DNA of 8,018 bases from Microcaldota archaeon (GTDB lineage: Archaea > Micrarchaeota > Micrarchaeia > Anstonellales > VGKX01), in contig JAKALW010000046.1 in the NCBI GenBank assembly GCA_021823945.1, positions 1 to 8,018 on the forward strand. Direction: 5' to 3'. Shown one piece after another: positions 5,183 to 8,018 of the stretch. A program made the translations under genes and the position numbers. Below the pieces are notes generated by a model. The model saw nothing but the letters and a program-made list of their open reading frames with translations. It searched no databases and was not told the DNA's origin. Each line of letters opens with the position of its first letter. The stretch's first letter is position 1.

Positions 5183-6430
5183 TTATTTTATCTCTACAGT
5201 CTGCCCAATGGCAGGCGCCACTGCGTCGTACCCTTTCCCTTTCAGCTCCTCGGCGAACGCCATGCAGCTGTCGCCGTGGTTGCAGATTATCTGGGAGGGG
5301 CCTATCCTCTCTATGAATTCGAATAGCTCGCTCCTTCCGGCGTGGGCAGAGAAGTCCATGTATTCGACTGGCAGGTCAATCTTGATTTTCTTCTCGTCAA
5401 TCACTACCGTGCCCTCGTTAACTAGCGAGTGGCCGTTCGTGCCTTCCATCGAGTAGCCAGTCATGGCAATCTTCGAGTTCGGGTTGAGGTTCATCAGGTA
5501 GAACAATGACGGCCCGCCCTGAAGCATGCCCGCAGTCGCGATTATGATGCCCGGCCGCGCCACCGCCTGTTCGCGCTCAAGTTGCGAGTTGACGAAATGC
5601 ACCCTGTTGAGCGCGCCCTGGAAGTGTTCGAAGTCCCTGATGTATTCCGGGAATTCCAAAGCCGCAAGCGCGGCGAGCTTTCCCATGCCGTCAAGGTAGA
5701 TGTCAATGTCGTCCGGCAACTCTGAAAGGATGCTTACAAGCTCCTGGCTCCTGCCGATTGCGAAGCTTGGCAAGAGCATTATCCCTCCGTCGTCCACTGT
5801 CTTTTTGGCAGAGTCCTGTAGTTTGGATTCGAGCTCCTGGCGCGGCGGATGTTCGCGCTGTGCATAGGTGCTCTCGATGATGAGCGCGTCCGCCTTCTCG
5901 GCGAATGCCGTGCCATGATGCATTTTCGTGTCCTGAAGCTTTATGTCGCCCGAATATACCAGCTTCTTGCCCGCGTATTCAAGCGCCACCACAGAGGAGC
6001 CTGCTATGTGCCCCGCGTCGTGCAATGAGAATTTCGTGCTGCCCGTGAATATGCTTTTCCCATATGGCACCGTCATGAAGTTCTTGACAGCGCTTTTCAT
6101 GTTGTTCTTGCTGTATGTCTGGAAAGTTCCGATTTTGAGCGAGTCCTCCCACAATATCTCGCAAAGCGCCTTTGTGGGCGGCGTCGAGACTATGGGCGCG
6201 TTGTTTTTCATGAAAAGCGCGGGGGCGTTCCCCGAATGGTCCATGTGCGCGTGCGAAAGTATGGCCAGGTCAAGGTGTCCGTCGTATTCCGTGGGCTTGT
6301 AATCCACCTCCTCGGTCGCAAAGAGCTTGAGCCCGTAGTCGAGCATCAGCTTCTTGTCCGTGGACGCGAGGATTGCGCTCCTGCCCACTTCCAGGGCAGA
6401 GCCCAAAAACGTTACTGAAAATGAACCCAT
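5183..6430 (-). CDS. MBL-fold beta-CASP ribonuclease-like protein (archaeal CPSF-type)
   Basis: A 415-aa metallo-beta-lactamase/beta-CASP protein with every expected motif. HAHMDH (60-65) binds the two zinc ions, with H141 in DAGHIAG (138-144) and D162 in YSGDI. The beta-CASP motifs are E186 in ESTYA, H363 in SAHAG and H385 in NHGD. PSFAIGRSQE (221-230) and ATAGMLQGG (298-306) are also typical. The family cleaves RNA as an endonuclease and/or 5'-3' exonuclease. There are no N-terminal KH domains, so it is not aCPSF1, the archaeal termination factor; it resembles the shorter aCPSF2 or aRNase J-like group. ATG at 6430 is chosen over TTG at 6439 because the fold starts at FSVTFLGSA. It is transcribed divergently from the winged-helix membrane protein gene. 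Confidence 0.92.
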   Translation of the reverse strand: MGSFSVTFLGSALEVGRSAILASTDKKLMLDYGLKLFATEEVDYKPTEYDGHLDLAILSHAHMDHSGNAPALFMKNNAPIVSTPPTKALCEILWEDSLKIGTFQTYSKNNMKSAVKNFMTVPYGKSIFTGSTKFSLHDAGHIAGSSVVALEYAGKKLVYSGDIKLQDTKMHHGTAFAEKADALIIESTYAQREHPPRQELESKLQDSAKKTVDDGGIMLLPSFAIGRSQELVSILSELPDDIDIYLDGMGKLAALAALEFPEYIRDFEHFQGALNRVHFVNSQLEREQAVARPGIIIATAGMLQGGPSLFYLMNLNPNSKIAMTGYSMEGTNGHSLVNEGTVVIDEKKIKIDLPVEYMDFSAHAGRSELFEFIERIGPSQIICNHGDSCMAFAEELKGKGYDAVAPAIGQTVEIK

Positions 6431-6439
6431 ATATACCAA

Positions 6440-6580
6440 TATCCTTGGGGCCGCCCCAACAATTCTCCTCTTTTCTCTCTCCTTGGATTGGATATCCCGC
6501 CTTTCTGCATATCCTGGGAAGCTCGGGCAGGCATCGTGCCATTTGCGCGCATTATCCTTGGAAATCCATCCGATTATCCT
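6440..6580. promoter_or_regulatory. Divergent promoter region with repeated TATCCTTGG words and a palindrome
   Basis: The roughly 200-bp region between the nuclease gene and the 6632 gene has TATCCTTGG at 6440-6448 and 6553-6561, TATCCTGGG at 6510-6518, and a partial TATCCT at 6575-6580. An inverted repeat TTGGGG-CCG-CCCCAA spans 6445-6459, just before the nuclease start. These could be binding sites for a shared regulator, but the words are short and this is based on the eye alone. Confidence 0.3.
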
Positions 6581-6599
6581 ACTGCTTCTCTGGGAAAAT

Positions 6600-6607
6600 T
6601 ATATAAA
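6600..6607 (+). promoter_or_regulatory. TATA box of the 6632 gene, placed for a leaderless transcript
   Basis: TATATAAA, preceded by a purine-rich GGGAAAAT BRE-like stretch, is centred about 28 nt before the GTG at 6632. The predicted transcription start therefore coincides with the start codon. Confidence 0.7.
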
Positions 6608-6631
6608 CCACATCTAAATAAAGCTAATCTT

Positions 6632-7699
6632 GTGGAAAACCTAACTTATCTTGATTTTTTGGTCCTTGTAAAAATAGACCAGAATTCCGTAATTGAACGG
6701 TTCGGGCCGGCAATCAACACTTCGTTTTTTGAGGCTGCCAACCTCCTTGGGACGCTGAAAGTCAAGGGCTTTGTGGACTTGGAGACCTCGATTGGCGGCA
6801 TGTCCCGCATATCCCTTACCGAATATGGCAGGGACGCGATTGATTTTTGCAACAAGGGCACTCTCGAGCCGCTTGACGCGCTTGACAATGCCATACTTGA
6901 AGGCGTTGGCCGCGGCTACGTTGCGCTTGACAGGCTCACTGACCTGCTGAACGTGAAGCCGTCGGACCTCGCCGTGCACCTGAACAAGCTTGCTGTCCAG
7001 GCTTTCCTGGAACCATCCATCAAGTCTGCCAAAGTCACCCTTGTTCTCACTGAGAAGGGCTTCAATGCCGCAGGCAAGTCGAAATCCCCCGAAGGCTTCG
7101 CAAGCCCCGGGCAGACAAAGCTCACTGACGAGGTCCATGCAAAGCAGGCAGCGCAGGAAAAGGCAATGGCTGAAGCTCATAAAGAGGAGCCCAAGCCCGC
7201 AGTTGCAAAGCCTGCGCCCTCTATGCACGACCCCATGGATATTGCCCAGGACGCAAAGGACATCCTATTCGGGTTCATGCCCAAGCCAGCGCCGGCAGCT
7301 CCAAAGCCGGCGCCTGAGAAAAAGCAGCAGGCTGCGGCAGCCGCGCCTGCCGGCGCAACGGCAGACTCGGCGTTGTCCGGAGCAGGCGTCAAGGGAGAAA
7401 TCAAGCCGGAGCAGGCCCCAATACCCGAGAAGGCGCAGGTCCCGGCTTACCCCTACACGCCGCAGATGGGGCATGAAGAGCAAGCGGCAGAATCGGATTC
7501 CAAGCCTGCCGGGGCGGCAAAACCTGCTGCGCCTTTGCACCATGCGTCAAAGGCTGAGATCAAGAATGCGCGCCTTTTTTCAAAGCTTGAATATTACCTG
7601 TCGGAATCAATCAGCTCGCTGATAGTGCTCCTCGCATTGCTTGCGGGCGTGGCAATTGTGTATTTCCTTTTCATACTCATGGGCTTCAAGATATTCTAG
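6632..7699 (+). CDS. Membrane-anchored tandem winged-helix protein
   Basis: A 355-aa protein of four parts; no named family is recognised. Residues 1-78 look like a winged helix (helices around LTYLDFLVLVKI and FFEAANLLGTLKVKGFV, wing ISLTEYGRDAI). Residues 80-150 look like a second one (LDALDNAILEGV, PSDLAVHLNKLAVQAF, wing VTLVLTEKGFNAAG). Residues 150-310 are a Pro/Ala/Lys/Glu-rich disordered linker. Residues 328-352 form a single membrane span, two residues before the C-terminus, so the DNA-binding part would face the cytoplasm. GTG at 6632 is preferred over upstream in-frame ATG codons, such as the one at 6488, because the TATA box at 6600-6607 lies downstream of those ATGs and 25-30 nt before the GTG, implying a leaderless mRNA. 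The linker is high in GC compared with the flanks. Confidence 0.78.
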   Translation: MENLTYLDFLVLVKIDQNSVIERFGPAINTSFFEAANLLGTLKVKGFVDLETSIGGMSRISLTEYGRDAIDFCNKGTLEPLDALDNAILEGVGRGYVALDRLTDLLNVKPSDLAVHLNKLAVQAFLEPSIKSAKVTLVLTEKGFNAAGKSKSPEGFASPGQTKLTDEVHAKQAAQEKAMAEAHKEEPKPAVAKPAPSMHDPMDIAQDAKDILFGFMPKPAPAAPKPAPEKKQQAAAAAPAGATADSALSGAGVKGEIKPEQAPIPEKAQVPAYPYTPQMGHEEQAAESDSKPAGAAKPAAPLHHASKAEIKNARLFSKLEYYLSESISSLIVLLALLAGVAIVYFLFILMGFKIF

Positions 7700-7745
7700 G
7701 GGCTTTTGGGTTTCGTGTGCGTCGTGGCTTTGAAGGTGCGTTTTG

Positions 7746-8018
7746 TTGGATTTGCAGGAAACAATGGGCAAATACGGGATAAAATACCAGCCCGCCGTGA
7801 TTTGCCCTGACATAGCATGCGCCAAGTCCGCGGCCTCCAGGTTCGGCTATCCTGTGGCCCTCAAGATATCATCAAAGAAATTCACCCACAAAAGCGACGT
7901 GGGCGGCGTGGCGCTTGGCATAAAGGGCGATTCCGAGCTTGAGAAGGCGTACGATTCTGTCATTGGCAAAGTCGGCAGGGGCAATGTCGACGGCGTGCTT
8001 GTCCAGAAGATGTCGCAA
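7746..8018 (+). CDS. ADP-forming acyl-CoA synthetase, ATP-grasp (beta) subunit, partial
   Basis: The first 91 residues, running off the window. LQETMGKYGI (3-12) matches the opening helix of the ATP-grasp domain of ADP-forming acetyl/acyl-CoA synthetases. FGYPVALKI (33-41) contains the likely nucleotide-binding lysine K40. HKSDVGGVALGI (48-59) is the strong family signature, and DGVLVQKM (82-89) follows. These enzymes convert acyl-CoA, ADP and phosphate to acid, CoA and ATP, and give substrate-level ATP in fermenting archaea. Since the ATP-grasp domain comes first, this is a separate beta subunit rather than a fused alpha-beta protein. TTG at 7746 is preferred: AAGGTG lies 7 nt upstream and it keeps the opening helix. 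ATG at 7764 (with AGGA) would cut that helix. It follows the 6632 gene by 46 bp and may be co-transcribed. Confidence 0.85.
   Translation, partial: MDLQETMGKYGIKYQPAVICPDIACAKSAASRFGYPVALKISSKKFTHKSDVGGVALGIKGDSELEKAYDSVIGKVGRGNVDGVLVQKMSQ

Noticed and set aside
6990..7622. 210-codon Arg/Ser-rich open frame on the plus strand
   Set aside because: It is a +1-frame shadow of the GC-rich Pro/Ala linker of the 6632 gene. The composition is what that repeat-like DNA gives in another frame.
1..8018. Insertion sequence or transposase gene
   Set aside because: No transposase or integrase motif and no terminal inverted repeats flanking any gene were found.

Overview
The window is archaeal. The evidence is: TATA boxes about 25-30 bp before expected start points (TTTAAATA, TATATAAA), Shine-Dalgarno motifs of the AGGTG(A)/GGAG type, one gene that looks leaderless, oligo-T stretches in place of bacterial-style terminators, and family content that includes a TrmB-type regulator, a DUF2683/RelE toxin-antitoxin pair, an archaeal beta-CASP nuclease and the ATP-grasp part of an ADP-forming acyl-CoA synthetase. 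The short, compact genes would suit a DPANN-type or related small archaeal genome. The sequence alone does not fix the lineage.

Layout. (1) 55-126: tRNA-Thr(GGU). It is followed by about 200 bp of unusually palindromic non-coding DNA: three perfect hairpins, a T-rich stop, and a nested structure (253-326) whose closing stem copies the tRNA acceptor stem. (2) 344-907, minus strand: a type II toxin-antitoxin module, a DUF2683-like antitoxin followed by a RelE/ParE-like toxin. (3) 1058-1840, minus strand: a TrmB-family regulator, divergent from (4) 1933-3444, a HemN/HemW-type radical SAM protein. A CCCCCTAAGGGGG palindrome and AT-rich promoter elements lie between them. (5) 3484-4154, minus strand: a 55-aa single-span membrane protein and a YbjQ/DUF74 (UPF0145) protein, separated by a patch of short imperfect direct repeats. 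(6) 4285-5142, plus strand: an unrecognised two-span membrane protein ending in a domain shaped like a heavy-metal-associated (HMA) fold but lacking its CxxC metal site. (7) 5183-6430, minus strand: an MBL/beta-CASP RNase-like protein with all its motifs. (8) 6632-7699, plus strand: a protein with two N-terminal winged helices, a long Pro/Ala-rich linker and a C-terminal membrane anchor, probably translated from a leaderless GTG. (9) 7746-end: the start of an ADP-forming acyl-CoA synthetase beta subunit (ATP-grasp), cut by the window edge.

Most genes are separate or divergent units rather than one operon. The only tight functional pair is the toxin-antitoxin module. The TrmB/radical SAM divergon is a plausible regulator-target pair. 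The points most worth a second look are the hairpin cluster with its tRNA acceptor-stem mimic beside the toxin-antitoxin module, the metal-site-less HMA-like membrane protein, and the membrane-tethered tandem winged-helix protein.
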